Of a stretch of DNA of 64,000 bases, positions 23,325 to 35,089 are shown in pieces. This stretch comes from Closterium sp. NIES-65 (lineage: Eukaryota; Streptophyta; Zygnematophyceae; Desmidiales; Closteriaceae). How positions within the stretch are numbered: the stretch's first letter is position 1; the number at the start of each line of letters is the position of its first letter. The DNA is taken from assembly GCA_948144175.1 (NCBI GenBank), contig CANXME010000784.1:253001-317000 (forward strand), written 5' to 3'. Under the pieces are notes generated by a model, which did no database searches, had not been told where the DNA came from, and saw only the letters and a list, made by a program, of their open reading frames with translations. The position numbers and the translations under genes are program-made.

Positions 23325-25524
23325 CAATCCCATTTTGTTGTGGAGAGGCCGGAAGCGTGAAGGTCTGGCGGATGCCCTGTGCACGACAGAAGGCTCCTAG
23401 ACGGGCAGAGGAAAACTCCCCGCCTCTGTCAGAGTGCAGACGCAGAACAGGAAAGTCCGAGCCGAAACTCTCTCTGAGCTGGAGACGAGCTGCGCGGATC
23501 CAGTCGATCAACACCTCAGTGACATCACCCTTACTGCGCAAGGGGAACACCGTGGTGTAACGCGAGTAGTCGTCAACCACCAACAGGAAGTAATGCTCAT
23601 GGCCCTGGCCACGGACGCGGGCGGGGTCCCACACGTCCATGTGAAGAGTCTGCAGCGGAGCCTCTGTCGGAGGAAACTCGGAGGAGTGAAGGGCGGCGCG
23701 CTGCCACCCCTCGACGCAGGGAACGCAGGTAGGGGCAGGCCCCGGAGGGAGGGGAGGGAGGGACCGGGGAAGACCAGAGACAAGGACACGGGAGGCCATG
23801 CCTCGGAGACGAGGCAGGGAGGGGTGACCAAGGCGGTGGTGCCAAAGGAGAGTCTGGTGGGACAGGAGACGACACGAGCAGGGAGCAGACTCAGGACCAG
23901 ACCTGGACGCTGCAGCAAACACGTGACTCGATGCAGCTACCTGACCAGACTCAGCAAACGGAGGAGACTCAGTGGTCAGTGTGTACAGGCTCGATCCTAG
24001 CCGACGGGTAAACGTGGCCAAGTGTCGGCCCGTCCGAGCACACGTACAGTGGGTCACCTGCTGACTCGCAGGAGTGAACTGGTCAACCCCCCCATCCTGT
24101 AGATCAGCACCACTCACCAAGTTCGTAGAGAACGAGGGGAGGTAGAGACCTGATAGGGTGCCAGAGGGGGCTGCTGGACACAGTAAAACAGTGGAGAAGC
24201 GAGCAAGGACAGGACCCCCAGAGGGGTCCGCCAGGGAGTCCGCAACCGGCCGACTAAGCGGCGTAAGCGTGGTGCGGTCTCGAAAGAAGGAGAGGGAAGC
24301 ACCCGAGTCAAGGGTGAAGGTATGTAAGTACTGAGCCGACGAGGTACTTGAGAGAGCAGAATCACCAGCAACTGGGGCAGCAGACGCACTAGCACCTAGA
24401 GTAGCAGCCTCACCAGCACCTAGAGCAGGAGCCTCAATGCCCGGGTCAGGCGGAACACACAGGTAACAGTCACCCTCATCACTAGTAGACACAGCATACA
24501 TGGCAGCAAGAATGGCATCATAGTCAAGATCAAAGATAGCAACCCCCGCCCTAGACAGCTCTCCCCAGCGAGGGATCTCAGTGGCATCAGGGAACTGGTG
24601 ACGCCAAGCGTCCGTCAGGCGGCCGAAGCAGCGCTGGGTGGAGTGCGAGCCCCCGCACTGCTCACCAGCGCTGTCACCGGTACGGAGGACGTAGGTACAG
24701 GGACTAGTACCCCCACCTCGCTGACGCGCAGCGTACCACTCACGAAGTTGCTGGGGGACGGGGTTTCATGAGTGCGCTGCTGCTGCTGTTGCTGACCGCC
24801 ACCTAAGCCGCCCCGCTGCGCAGAGCCACCCGGACTAGTTCCACCTCCTCCCCCGCCACCTCTGCCACCGCCGCCACCGCCTCCTCCTCCGCTCCCACCG
24901 CCACCGCCGCCGCCGCCTCCGCCGCCACCGAAGCCCCCACCCCCGCCACCACTTCCACCACCACCCCCACTCCCTCCGCCTCCTCCACCACCACCTCCAC
25001 CGCCCCCGGCAGCCCCTCCAGCGCCCTTGCCCCCCTTGCCCTTGCCGGTGCGGCGTCGCCCGCTAGGGGCAGACGCAGCGCCGACCGACTCAGTGCCAAC
25101 GAAGTGGCAGCAGCAGGAGAGGCAAAAGAGGGTAAAATGGGGGAGGGGGAGCACCCCTCAAAGACAGGGGCACGCGGGTCACCTCTAGAGGTTCCTACAG
25201 CGACTATACTCTTCTCAGTTGCCAGGAGGCGCTCCTCAAGGAGGCCAACGGTGAGTGTGGTGGGGCAAACAGAGAGGAAGTGGTCCCTGACCGAGCGAAG
25301 GGAGTCAGGGAGCCGGGTGACTATGTAGTAGAGGGTGATGTACATGGGGGGGGGAGGGGGGGTTCTTGGCGCAGAACTCAGCAGGAAGCGCAGCGCGGTA
25401 GCGGGTGTCACTAGTGCGCAGGTGCGCAACGAGGTTAGCAACAGTGGGAAAGGCGGCAAGGTCACGAAACAGGTACGGCAGTATGAGGCGGCTAAGGGCA
25501 GCAGTGGCAGGGGAAGAGTAGCGT
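23325..25524 (-). pseudogene. C1 gag (C-terminal part), protease and N-terminal integrase
   Basis: On the minus strand, gag enters at about 25524 with RYSSPATAALSRL, joined directly to the repeat leader, so roughly the first 85 residues seen in C5 are deleted. It continues with a Gly tract (25020-24830), PQQLREWY (24757-24732) and the C-X13-C-X3-H-X4-C knuckle (24699-24628). Protease has LDSGASLSFF, and integrase has WHHRLGH...CVPC, HMDVW and HSDRGGEF up to the NGIAE catalytic glutamate, where C4 is inserted. Frames shift at G and C runs near 25350 and 24770. Confidence 0.88.
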
Positions 25525-25529
25525 GAAGG

Positions 25530-26230
25530 GGCCGGGGAGGGGCCGAAAGGGGCGGCGACGGGGCCGCAAGGGGCGGCGACGGGGCCGCTAAGGGCGGCGA
25601 CGAGGCCGCAAGAGGGCGGCACCGGGGCCGCGAGAGGGCGGCGACGCAGCCGCGAAAGGGCGGCACATGGGTCGCGAGAGGGCGGCGACGGGGCCGCTAG
25701 GGGCGGCGACGGGGCCACTAGGGGTGGCGACGGGGCCGCGGAGGGCGGCGACGGGGCCGATAGGGGCGGCGACGGGGCCGCGAAGGGCGGCGACGGGGCC
25801 ACTAGGGGTGGCGACGGGGCCGCGGAGGGCGGCGACGGGGCCGATAGGGGCGGCGATGGGGCCGCTAGGGGCGGCGACGGGGCCGCTAGGGGCGGCAACG
25901 GGGCCGCTAGGGGCGGCGACAGGGCCGCGGAGGGCGGCGACGGGGCCGCTAGGGGCGGCGTTGGGGCCGCAGAGGGCGGCGTTGGGGCCGCAGAGGGCGG
26001 CGACGGGGCCGCGAAGGGGCCGTGAGGGGCCTCGAAGGGCGGCAAGGGGCCGCGAAGGGCGGCGTCAGGGCCGCTAGGGGCGGCGACGAGGCCGCCAAAG
26101 GTGGCGATGGGGCCGCTAAGGGCGGCGACGGGGCCGCTAGGGGTGGCACGAGGGGCCGTGAGAGGGGCCTCTATAGGGGCGCGACGGGCCTCTAAGGGCA
26201 GGGGACGCAACGAGAGGGCGGCCCACGGGG
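25530..26230 (-). repeat. C1 GC-rich tandem-repeat leader
   Basis: Roughly 18-bp units of the GGCGGCGACGGGGCCGCT type are repeated over about 650 bp between the PBS and gag. Long frames read through it on both strands because the units lack stop codons. I see no gene. The second CCGAGCCGCC-type repeat present in C4, C5 and C8 is missing, removed with the gag N-terminus. Confidence 0.85.
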
Positions 26231-26313
26231 CGCGCCTCGGGCAGGGGCGACTCGCGATTCGGTCAGAAAAAAAAAATCAGTGGTGGGCCCAAGGAAGCGT
26301 TCCCACTAGGGAA

Positions 26314-26453
26314 CCTGCTTTATACCATGTGAAGAAATGAGGAATGAATGAACTAGCAAGCAGGTGGGTACAAGTAGGAAAACCTAAAAGTGTTGTACCC
26401 CATATTGTTTACCCCTCTACAGCCTACACAGACTATAGCATATGAGTTTGATG
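26314..26453 (-). repeat. C1 primer binding site and 5' LTR
   Basis: The LTR is 26328-26453. On the minus strand it starts CATCAAAC where related elements start TGTCAAAC, so its 5' end is altered. The PBS, TGGTATAAAGCAGG on the minus strand, is at 26314-26327. TGGTA at 26454-26458 is the target duplication. Confidence 0.85.
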
Positions 26454-26458
26454 TGGTA

Positions 26459-27506
26459 CGTAAGGGCAAAGCACGCTGACGCGGAAGGACGGGCGGACAT
26501 ACCAGCCAGTAGGGAGGAGGAGGTGGGTGGTGACGGGTGTGATCATGTGGCTTATGCGAAAGGGCCCGCAATATCGGGGGCGAAGTTTTGGGGTGATAGG
26601 CAGGCGGAGGTTCTGGGTGTTGAGTAGAACTAGGACGTCGGGCTGGTAGGTGACAGGTCGGCGGTGGCGGTCGGCGTTGCGTTTAGCGATGATGTTTGAT
26701 TTTTTTTATTGCGTCTACTGCTCGGGTCCATGCTGCTTGTAAAGTTTCTGCGAACTATTGCGCATGTGGCACCGGGTTGTTGGGATTAGGGGTAATGTGT
26801 ACTGTGGGGTCGTGGCGGATGGCGAGTTGCTGTACGCGAACTTGATGAGTGGCAGCTGCTGTTCCCAGGTGGTCGGGTCGTCGCACGTGTCTCGGATGAG
26901 TTGCTCCATGGTCTGGTTTGTCCTTTCGGTCTGTCCATCGGTCTTGGGGTAGTATGAAGAACTAAACTATAGTCGCGTGCCAAACTGCTGCCACAGGTTC
27001 CGCTAGAAGTTGCTGGTGAATTTCGTGTCGCGATCGCTGCTGGTATCCCGTGCAGTCGAACGACGGTGGAGATGAAGAGGCGGGTTGTTTCTTCGGCTGT
27101 GATCGATTTCTTGCAGGCTACGAAATGTGCCATTCTCGTCAGCCGATCGTCGACGACCAGGATCGCGTCGTTCCCACTTGCTACGGCTGGTAACCTCATG
27201 ACGAAGTCCATCGTCACCTGCTGCTAAGTACGCTCTGGGGGTGGTATCAGCTACAACTGTCCTGCCGGCCGCTTCCGTGATGATTTCATGAGTTGGCAGG
27301 TGGGATACGATGCCACGTATCGCTGCACGTCGGTCAACATCTCGAGCTAGTAATAATACCGCTGCAGCTACTGCCGTGAATTTCTACTCCAAAATGGCCT
27401 GAGGTAACTCTGTCGTGTGCCTCCTGTAGCAGTAATTCCCGTAGTAATGTGTAGCCCGGTACCCAGATGCGGTCGGTGCCGACTTTTACGTAATAAACTA
27501 CCTTTG
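26459..27506 (-). pseudogene. GyA integrase
   Basis: The minus strand encodes a Ty3/gypsy integrase core: MDFVMRLP with the first catalytic Asp, VVDDRLTRMAHF, a degraded IATRN-type region where the second Asp block is expected, and a C-terminal WEQQLPLIKFAYSNSPSATT segment typical of gypsy integrases. Frames change several times and stops are frequent, so it is not functional. The chromodomain continues across C1 at 985-758. Confidence 0.82.
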
Positions 27507-28338
27507 CTACTGCGAACTGTGCGAATTTCCTCCTGTGAAGAATGGAGCAGTTTGATAGCCGAGGGTGAGTAGTATTGCGTGGATTTGGGCAGTGGGGCGG
27601 GTCAATGTGTCGGCGATGTTTGATGCCCCCTTTTTGTAGGTGACCGTGTAGTGGAAATTTGACTCGAGGAAATTGAGCCAGCGAATCTGTCGTGGGTTGA
27701 GGTGGGGCTGTGCGTGGAGGTACTGTAGTGATTTATGTCTGTCCGTACTGTCAAGTCTGCGCGGGTCAAGTAACAGTGCCACACTTTGAATGTGTGCACG
27801 GTCGCGAGTGTTTCGCAGTCTTGTATCCATTATATTTTTCTCGGGTGGATGTAGTTTTCGTGACTTGAATGCGATGGGATGTAAACCGTTGCTGAAGTCA
27901 TGTAGCAGTACGGCTCCGATGGCGATGTCGCTTGCGTCTGGAACTACTTCGAATGGGCGGTGTGGGTCGGCGATGCGCATGACGGGTGGTGAACAAATAA
28001 CATTTTCCAGGGCAGAGAAGGCAGCAATCTCTTTCTCCCCCTAAGCAAAAGCGACCCCCTTGCGCAGTAAGTCTGTTAGCGGCGCCGTTAACCGTGCCAT
28101 GTCGGGGACGAACCGACGCACGTAATTGACGAAACCCAAAAAACTCTGCAGTTCTATGATATTCGTCGGGGGGTGCCATGCTTTTACCGTGTCCAGCTTC
28201 TTCGGGTCAATTTCAACCTCAGCCTCCGGCATAACATGCCCCAAAAACTCTAACCTGTCTTGAAAGAACTCGCACTTGGAACCCTTTGTCAGTAGGCGGT
28301 GCTCGTCTAAAAATCTAAATACCGCTTCCAGCTCCGCT
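27507..28338 (-). pseudogene. GyA RT end and RNase H
   Basis: Minus-strand frames give the RT connection (KAWHPPTNIIELQSFLGFVNYVRRFVPD at 28244-28041) and RNase H (FEVVPDASDIAIGAVL with the first catalytic Asp, IAFKSRKLHPPEKN, then the NFHYTVTYKKGASNIADTLTR end at 27980-27507). These are standard Ty3/gypsy blocks. Frame breaks lie between them. The upstream RT continues beyond sL1. Confidence 0.87.
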
Positions 28339-28545
28339 TGTTAGAAACACTAGCAGTAGGGCCTAGGCTTAGTAGCCTAGGCCACATGAAGATTGGAAGG
28401 TTGTGCCAAGCAGGAACGAGAATGATAGAAACAAGATCAAATGATTGCACTAGCAGGCAGGTTAGTACAAAAATGGGAAACCCTAAAGGGCTGTACTCAC
28501 TATTGAGTACCCCACTGCAGGCTAGACAAAGAACATATTCTGACA
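28339..28545 (-). repeat. sL1: solo LTR in GyA RT
   Basis: This 207-bp sequence has TGTTAG...TCTGACA ends and is flanked by CCGCT (28334-28338) and CTGCT (28546-28550), a 5-bp duplication with one mismatch. Its core resembles the N1-N3 and copia LTRs (TGTACTCACTATTGAGTACCCCACTGCAGGCTAGA). No internal region or second LTR is present, so it is probably the product of LTR-LTR recombination. Confidence 0.8.
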
Positions 28546-28550
28546 CTGCT

Positions 28551-28971
28551 AAGTGCTGCAGCTTATCGCGACTGTAGACGAGGATGTCGTCGAGGTACAC
28601 TATCACGCATTTATCTAAAAGCGGCCTAAACGCTTCGTTCATGATCATCTGAAACGTCCCCGGTGCGTTGGTCAGCCCGAAAGGCATCACTGTATACTCG
28701 AATGACCCGTACCTAGTCCTAAAAGCAGTCTTGGCGCAGTCCCATGGTTCGACCCGAATCTTATGGTAACCTCCCCGTATATCGATTTTCGAAAAAACCC
28801 GTGATGTTCGCAGTTGATCGATCAGTTCGTCGGCGCGAGGAATGGGCTATCGAGAATTGACCATTACCCTGTTCAGTGCCCTGTAATCGATGCACATGAA
28901 AACCCTCCGTCCTTTTTCGGCATGAACAGTATCGGTGCGGCGAACGGTGACGAACTCGGTCGGATGAATTT
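28551..28971 (-). pseudogene. GyA RT, N-terminal and central part
   Basis: On the minus strand the RT entry block IRPSSSPFAAPILFMPKKDGG (about 28970-28905) leads to MPFGLTNAPGTFQ and the active-site block IVYLDDILVYS (about 28605-28575). The distal palm and connection continue at 28338 after sL1. The right end is the AATTT target duplication of C5 (28967-28971). Confidence 0.87.
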
Positions 28972-29096
28972 TGAGAAAATGAACGAGAATGAATTGACTA
29001 AGGGAAAGTTGGGTACAAGTACAAACCCTAGAAAGTCGTACCCCATATGTGCTACCCCACTATAGCCTACAACGGCTATGTCATGTAAATCTGACA
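28972..29096 (-). repeat. C5 3' LTR
   Basis: This terminal repeat has TGAGAAAATG and AATCTGACA ends and matches 36127-36251. Confidence 0.93.
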
Positions 29097-29310
29097 CACC
29101 CCTATAGGCAAAGTGGGGGAGAACAAGGGGTCACAAGACCAGTCAAGCAAAGCAAAGCAAAGCAAGCTCAAGGTGGATCACAAAGTCACCACACATTCCG
29201 AGCACAAGTTCAAGGCCACACGGCCAGTTCACATGCAGGATTACATATATATATAGGGCTAGACAAGCAAGAGCAGGTGTATATATATATATGCAGCAGT
29301 ACAAACAAGG
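29097..29310 (-). other. C5 3' untranslated region and polypurine tract
   Basis: The polypurine CCTATAGGGGTG (minus strand) abuts the LTR. The rest is near-identical to the C1 and C7 3' UTRs and contains two short TA-rich runs near 29245 and 29282. Confidence 0.82.
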
Positions 29311-32300
29311 TCAAGGGGTGAGCAAGTGAGGCAAAGTAGGCACAAGACCCAGCTGAGTACAGAAGCGCTGATGATCACAAGGCGCAAGTGCCTTGGTGAA
29401 GATATTAGCAGTGTTGGCCTCAGAGGCCACGTACGCAAGGCGCAGCTGACCACGCTGCTGTAGCTCACGAGCAAGGAAGTAGCGAAGAGCAATGTGCTTC
29501 GTTCTGTGCTCCAGACTCTGCTCTCAACACAAGGCCAGCATGGCCTTGTTGTCTACGTACAGCACTGGAGGAGAACGAGGCGGCTCTCCAAGGTCTGTCA
29601 GCAGGTAGGTGAGCCAGCGAAGCTCTTGTGCAGCCATAGCCCGAGCGTAGATCTCAGCCTCACAACTAGAGCCGAGAACAGAAGACGAGAGGGTAGCCCG
29701 CCACGAAACAGAGCCGGAACCAAGGCTGAAGGTGTAACCCTGTGACGACCGCTGCGTAGCCTGGTCGTCAGCCCAAGAAGCGTCTGCGTGCCCAGTGAGG
29801 ACCACTGGACTCTGCCCTCCAAGCACAAGCCCCATGCCCGACGTACTGCACAAGTAGCGCAACACCCTCTTCGTTGCAGCCATGTGCTCTGGTCGGTGTC
29901 GGCCAGGAGCAACATAGCGTGCCAAGATGCTAAGAGGGTATGCAAGGTCAGGTCGTGTGCGGGTCATCAGGTACATGAGGCAACCAACAAGCTCTGGGTA
30001 CGGGCCACTCGGCTCTACGGACTCATCCAAAGGTAGAGCTGAGAGCGAGTGGGAAGTAGGCAGAGGAGTGGCCTGAGGCGAGGAGTACGTGAAGTTGAAG
30101 CGCTGAAGGACCTGCTGCACCATGTGTGACTAAGTCAGGGTAATGGTGCGGCGTGCTCTGTCCCGGGTGATCTGCAGGCCAAGGTAGCTGCGCAGTTCAC
30201 CCAGGTCTGTGCACGTGTGTCTCTTCTGCAACTCGGACTTCACGTGGGCGAGTCCAGCAGTGTCAGCTGTGGCAAAGACCAAGTCGTCGACGTACACGAG
30301 GATGTAGAAACAGCGACGGGTCGGCAGTTGAAGGAGCAAACCCAAGAGCCCCAAGTGTAGTCCTCGGTGTGTCGTGCCACTCACAGGGTGCCTGGCGGAG
30401 ACCGTAGACTGGCCGCCGGAGGCTCCGCTGGGTGCCAGAAGGAAAAGACCCAGTGAAGCCAGGTGGGCGACGCAGCCAGATCTCCTCGTGCAGGCTGCCC
30501 TACAAGAAAGCAGTGCAGAAGTCAAGAGAGTGCAGCTGGTAGTCGCGCTGAGCAGCTATGTGCAGCAGTACCCGAAGAGTGGTCATCTTCAGGGTGGGAG
30601 AGAAGGTCTGAAAGTAGTCAACTCCCTGCCGCTGACTGAAGCCACGAGCCACGTAACGCGCCTTGAAGACAGACGGAGAACCCGGCGGCCGCTTCACCCT
30701 GAAAATCCACATGCCACTGACGATGTTCGCCCCAAGAGGGGGAACCTCGTCAACGTAGGTTCCTGTGGACTTCTAGGAAGCCATCTCTGTGTCCATAGCT
30801 ACCTGCCACTGAGAGGAGTAGGGACCCTCTATCGCCTCCGCCTAAGAGCGCAGAGTCGGGATGTCAAGTGCATCCGGGTCTCCCTCAGGAGTAAGCAGTA
30901 CGAACACGAGATGAGGTGAAGCAGCAGCCAAACACTGGAACTTCTCATGCCTGTCCTCAACGACGTCTGTGCCAAGGGGACACTCACCCCCGACGGACGG
31001 AGGACAGAAAGACGCAGACTCAGCGACAAGACTAGTAGCGTAGCATAGACGACAGCGAGCAGCAAAGTCGACGAGCTCAGCAACTAGGGCAGACGCAGCA
31101 GTGGACTCAAAGGAAGGGTCAGTGACGACAGTAGCAAGGAGACGCGTGACAGTAGGACTGGCAGCATGAAGAGAGTCCGACTCCGGGTTGGGAAGAGCAG
31201 GAAGAGAGGACTCAGGAGGAGAAGGCAAAGGGGCACGCAGAGGAGCAGTGGACGGACACAGAGACATCTGGTGCGTGCCAGGGACAGGAGGAGGACGCTG
31301 ACGCGAACCACGACCACTAGTGCGGGCAGCACGGACAGGCGACGCGGGGCGAGACGCAGGCTCACGATGCTTAGCAAGACCTCCAGTAGGATCAGTGTAG
31401 GGAGAAGGAGCAGGCAGTGGGGAGGACGGCTGTAACTGTAACTGTGACGGGACAGGCGGTGGACACTCTAAGGGAGGAGGAGGACCAGTAGAAGGCGGGA
31501 GACCAAGAACCTGCTGAAGGAGCGGAACGAAGTACGGCCGAGGCAGCGCGGCGACTCGAGACACAGCAGGGACAGCACCAGCACCCCCACCGGCAGCACC
31601 AGTGCAAGGAGCACCTCCAGCTCCAGTACCTTCAGCAGCACCAGTAGTACCCCCAGCAGGACCGCCTCCAGGACCAATAGCAGTAGCCTCAGCGCCAACA
31701 CCCTCAGCAGCTCCAGCTCCAGTCGTACCCGCAGGCCCAGCAGCTCCAGTACTCCCAGTACAAGCACCTCCGGGACCCTTGACACCAGCACCCTCAGTAG
31801 CCGAAGAACCTCCAGCTCCAGCGGCACGCCTCCAGCGTCGGACAAACCACTCGCGCAGCTCCTGTGAAGAGAGTGGTTCCCGCCGAGACGAAGCACTCGG
31901 AGAACCTCCAGGCACAGTACCGCCAGACGCGACACGAGTAGGCCCAGCTCGCTCCGGCTCCGCACCCCGAGGAGTAGCACCCTCAGGCTCAGCACCCTCA
32001 GGCGTAGCACCCACACGCTCAGTACCCCCAGAGTCAGCACCCCCAGGTACAGCACCCTTAGCAGCACCAGAGTCACCAGCAACCTCGACAGGCTCGACTG
32101 CGTCTACCTGGGACACACCTGAAGGGGCAGGACCCTGAGGGGGGAGGGGGTCTACCGGGGGGGGACCTGGCACAAGGAAGAGCGGTGGCGGGGGGAGGGA
32201 CGGAGTGCGGTAGGGGAAGAGGCGGTAGTAGGGGACCGCCTCGTCAAACGTGAAGTCCTGGGAGGACAGAACACGGCGAGAGGTGGGGTGGTAGAACTGC

Positions 32301-33740
32301 AACCCAGGCGCATCAGAGGGGAAGCCAAGGAAGACGCAAGGAGTAGCACGAGGGGACAGCTTGTCTGTAGACAAGTGGCGGACAAACGCCCGAGATCCCC
32401 AGACACGGAACGCAGACGCATCGCCAACCTTCCCCATCCATAGCAAAGCTGGGGAGGTCTCCGCCATGGAGACCCGTGGCTGAAGGTTGATCTAATGCGC
32501 CGCGTACCGAACCGCAAACGGCCACAGAAAATGGGGGGCAGCCGCATGCATCATGGATGTACGAGCGACGTCCATGACCATGCCAATGCGGCGCTCAGCA
32601 ATCCCATTTTGCTGTGGAGAGTCCGGAAGCGTGAAGGTCTGGCGGATGCCCCGTGCACGACAGTAGGCTTGTAGAAGGCCAGAGGAGAACTCTCGGCCTC
32701 TGTCAGAGTGCAGACGCAGAACAGGCAAGTCCGAGCCGAAGCTCTTCCTGAGCTGGAGACGAGCTGCGCGGATCCAGTCGATCAGCACCTCAGTGACCTA
32801 ACCCTTGCTGCGCAAGGGGAAGACTGTGGTGTAACGCGAGTAGTCGTCAACCACCAGCAGGAAGTAGCGCTCGTGACCCTGTCCACGGACGCGGGCTGGG
32901 CCCCACACGTCCATGTGAAGCGTCTGCAGCGGGGCCTCTGTCGGAGGAAACTGGGAGGAGTGAGGGGCAGCACGCTGCCGCCCCTTGACGCAGGGGACGC
33001 AGGCAGGGGCAGGCCCCGGGGGAAGGGGAGGGAGGGACCGGGGAAGACCAGAGACAAGAACACGGGAGGCCATGCTTCGGAGACGAAGCAGGGAAGGGTG
33101 ACCAAGACGGTGGTGCCAGAGGAGAGTCTCGTGAGACAGGAGGCGACACGAGCAGGGGGCAGACTCAGGACCAGACCTGGACGCTGCATCAAACACCTGA
33201 CCCGACGCAGCTACCTGACCAGACGCTGTGACAGGAGGAGAATCAGTGGTCAGTGTGTACAGGCTCGACCTCGGCCGACGTGTAAACGTGGCCAGGTGTC
33301 TGCCTGTCCGAGCGTCCGTGCAGTGGGTCACCCGCTGACTCGCAGGAGTGAACTGGTGAACCCCCGCATCCTGTAGGTCAGCACCACTCACCAAGTTCGT
33401 AGAGAACAAGGGGAGGTAAAGACCAGACAGGGTGCTAGAGGGGGCTGCCGGACACGGGAGGACAGTGGAGAAGTGAGCAAGGACAGGACCCCCAGAGGGG
33501 TCTGCCAGAGAGACTGCAAGTGGCCGACCAAGCGGCGTGAGTATGGTGCGGTCTCGAAAGAAAGAGCGAGAAGCCCCCGAGTCAAGGGTGAAGGTGTTGG
33601 AGGCCGAAGCCGACGCGGTACCTGAGAGAGCAGACTCACCAGCACCTGAGGAAGCAGACGCACTGGCACCTAGAGCAACAGTCTTGCTAGCACCTAGAGC
33701 AGCAGCCTCATCAGTACCTGGAGCAGCAGTCTCAATGCCC
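29311..33740 (-). pseudogene. C5 pol: protease, integrase, repeat linker, RT, RNase H
   Basis: On the minus strand: protease TLDSGASRSFFRDRT (about 33590), integrase HHRLGH...CVPC with HMDVWGP, HSDRGREF and NGIAERRIG, then the C-terminal TFDEAVPYYRLFPY. The linker has octapeptide repeats (about 32070-31940) and SSQELREWFVRR (31874-31839), with Gly/Ala repeats. RT has YVDD at 30297-30283, and RNase H ends at 29311. Stops include TAG 32492-32494 (CAG in relatives), TAG about 30773-30775 (TGG in relatives) and TGA near 29522. About 30 bp are missing next to YVDD compared with C1. Confidence 0.9.
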
Positions 33741-33932
33741 ATTGAGTGGTACTGCTCCATTGAGTGGTACTGCTCCATCACCACCAGCGCTGGTGCGCAC
33801 TCCACCCAGCGCTGCTTTGGCCGCCTGACGGATGCTTAGCGTCACCAGTTCCCTGAGGCCACTGAGATCCCTCGCTGGGGCGAGCTGTCTAGGGCGGGAG
33901 TAGCTATCTTTGATCTTGACTTTGATGCTGCT
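33741..33932 (+). pseudogene. Inverted gag segment inside C5
   Basis: Within the minus-strand C5 gag, this stretch reads on the plus strand as the end of the knuckle and following region (GAHSTQRCFGRLTDA, stop, then RHQFPEATEIPRWGELSRAG and FDLDFDA). It lies exactly where C1 carries the same sequence in minus orientation. Its left edge has a doubled TGAGTGGTACTGCTCCAT segment. It is a local inversion with flanking loss. Confidence 0.82.
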
Positions 33933-35016
33933 GAGGGGGGGGGGGATGTCACGAGTGCGCTGCTGCTGCTGCTGCTGGCGCTGACCACCACCGGAGCCGA
34001 CCCTCTGCGCAGCGCCACCCCGACAAGCTCCGCCTCCTCCGCTGCTGCCTCCTTCCCCGCCGCCACCTGCGCCACCTCCGCCCCCACCGCCACCGCCGCC
34101 TCCGCCTCTGCCTCCACTGCCGCCACCGACACCTCCACCCCCGCCACCACTCCCACCACCACCCCCACCCCCTCCACTGCCGCCACTGCCACCTCCGCCA
34201 ACCCCGCCAGCCCCTCCAGCGCCCTTGCCCCCCTTGCCCTTGCCGGTGCGGCATCTCCAGCTCGGGGCAGACGCAGCGCCGACCGAGTGGAAACCAGCGA
34301 GGTCGGCCGCAGCAGCAGAGGCAACAGAGGGCAAAAGGGGGGAGGGGGAACACCCCTCAAAGACGGGGGTGCGAGGGTCACCACGAGAGGCTCCTAGAGC
34401 GACTATGCTCTTCTCTGCTGCTAGGAGGGCCTTCTTGAAGAGTTCAACGGTGAGAGTGGTGGGGCAAAATGAGAGGAAGTGGTCCCTGACTACACGGAGA
34501 GAGTCAGGGAGCCGGGTGACTATGTAGTAGAGGGTGATGTACATGGGGGGGGGGGTTCTTGGCGCAGAAGTCAGCAGGAAGCGCAGCGCGGTAGCGAGTG
34601 TCACTAGTGCGGAGGTACGTAATGAGGTCAGCTACTGTGGGAAAGGCAGCAAGGTCAGGGAAGAGGTACGGTAGCATGAGACGGCTCAGTGCAGCAGTGG
34701 CAGGGGAGGAGTAGCGTGCAACTACAGCGTCGTACAAGGTCTGAGCACTCTTGTACTGGCTAAAGTGCGCTCGCTTAGAGGTAGGTAGGTGGCGACGCAC
34801 AACAAGACGTGCAGCAGCATCGCGTTTGGCCCACTGTGAGCAAACACTGGCGTCAGCATGAGCAGCAGGGGCAGGAGAGGCACTAGAAGTGAGGTCAAAG
34901 AGGGAGAGACCGTCTGCCCTATCGCGCTGGAGGAAAAGCTGCAGGTCATCTACCCAGACGTCAAAGTCAATGGCCCGACCCTCAGCGTCAAAAGCGAGGA
35001 CACTAGGGGTAGCCAT
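33933..35016 (-). pseudogene. C5 gag
   Basis: Gag starts MATPSVLAFDAEGRAIDF at 35016. It has a conserved helical region (FSQYKSAQTLYDAVVARYSS, LPYLFPDLAAFPTVADLI), a frameshift at a C/G run near 34550, then the LPDSLRVVRDHFL and FEGCSPSPLLPSVAS blocks and a long Gly tract (34250-34020). The knuckle that should follow is inverted at 33741-33932. No matrix or capsid fold can be confirmed from sequence alone. Assignment is by position and by similarity with C4, C6 and C8. Confidence 0.87.
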
Positions 35017-35089
35017 GACAGCAGTAGACTAGCAGCGCGAACAGTAGGGTAAGGGCAGTGCAGTGAGAGAGGCGCTGCTCTTACCGGAC

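Larger units (their letters stand above)
991..26453 (-). mobile_element. C1: Ty1/copia element, host of C2, C3 and C4
   Basis: C1 has a 3' LTR at 991-1115, a 5' LTR at 26328-26453 and the target duplication TGGTA on both sides (986-990, 26454-26458). Its own sequence lies at 991-3036, 14887-16574 and 23325-26453, about 6.9 kb in all. The order on the minus strand is PBS, GC-rich repeat leader, gag, protease, integrase, repeat linker, RT, RNase H. C2 is inserted in RT and C4 in integrase. The N-terminal part of gag is deleted, and in-frame stops and frameshifts are present. The two LTRs differ at roughly 9 of 125 sites by eye, more than those of its inserts, which fits an older insertion. Confidence 0.9.

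Noticed and set aside
24803..25154. Glycine-rich protein gene, as in cell-wall glycine-rich proteins
   Set aside because: The tract lies inside copia gag between conserved blocks and recurs at the same place in C4, C5, C6 and C8.
25667..26077. Open frame encoding ATGPLGAATGP-type repeats, resembling a collagen-like protein
   Set aside because: It is a translation of the C1 leader tandem repeat. Equivalent frames exist on the other strand and in other frames.
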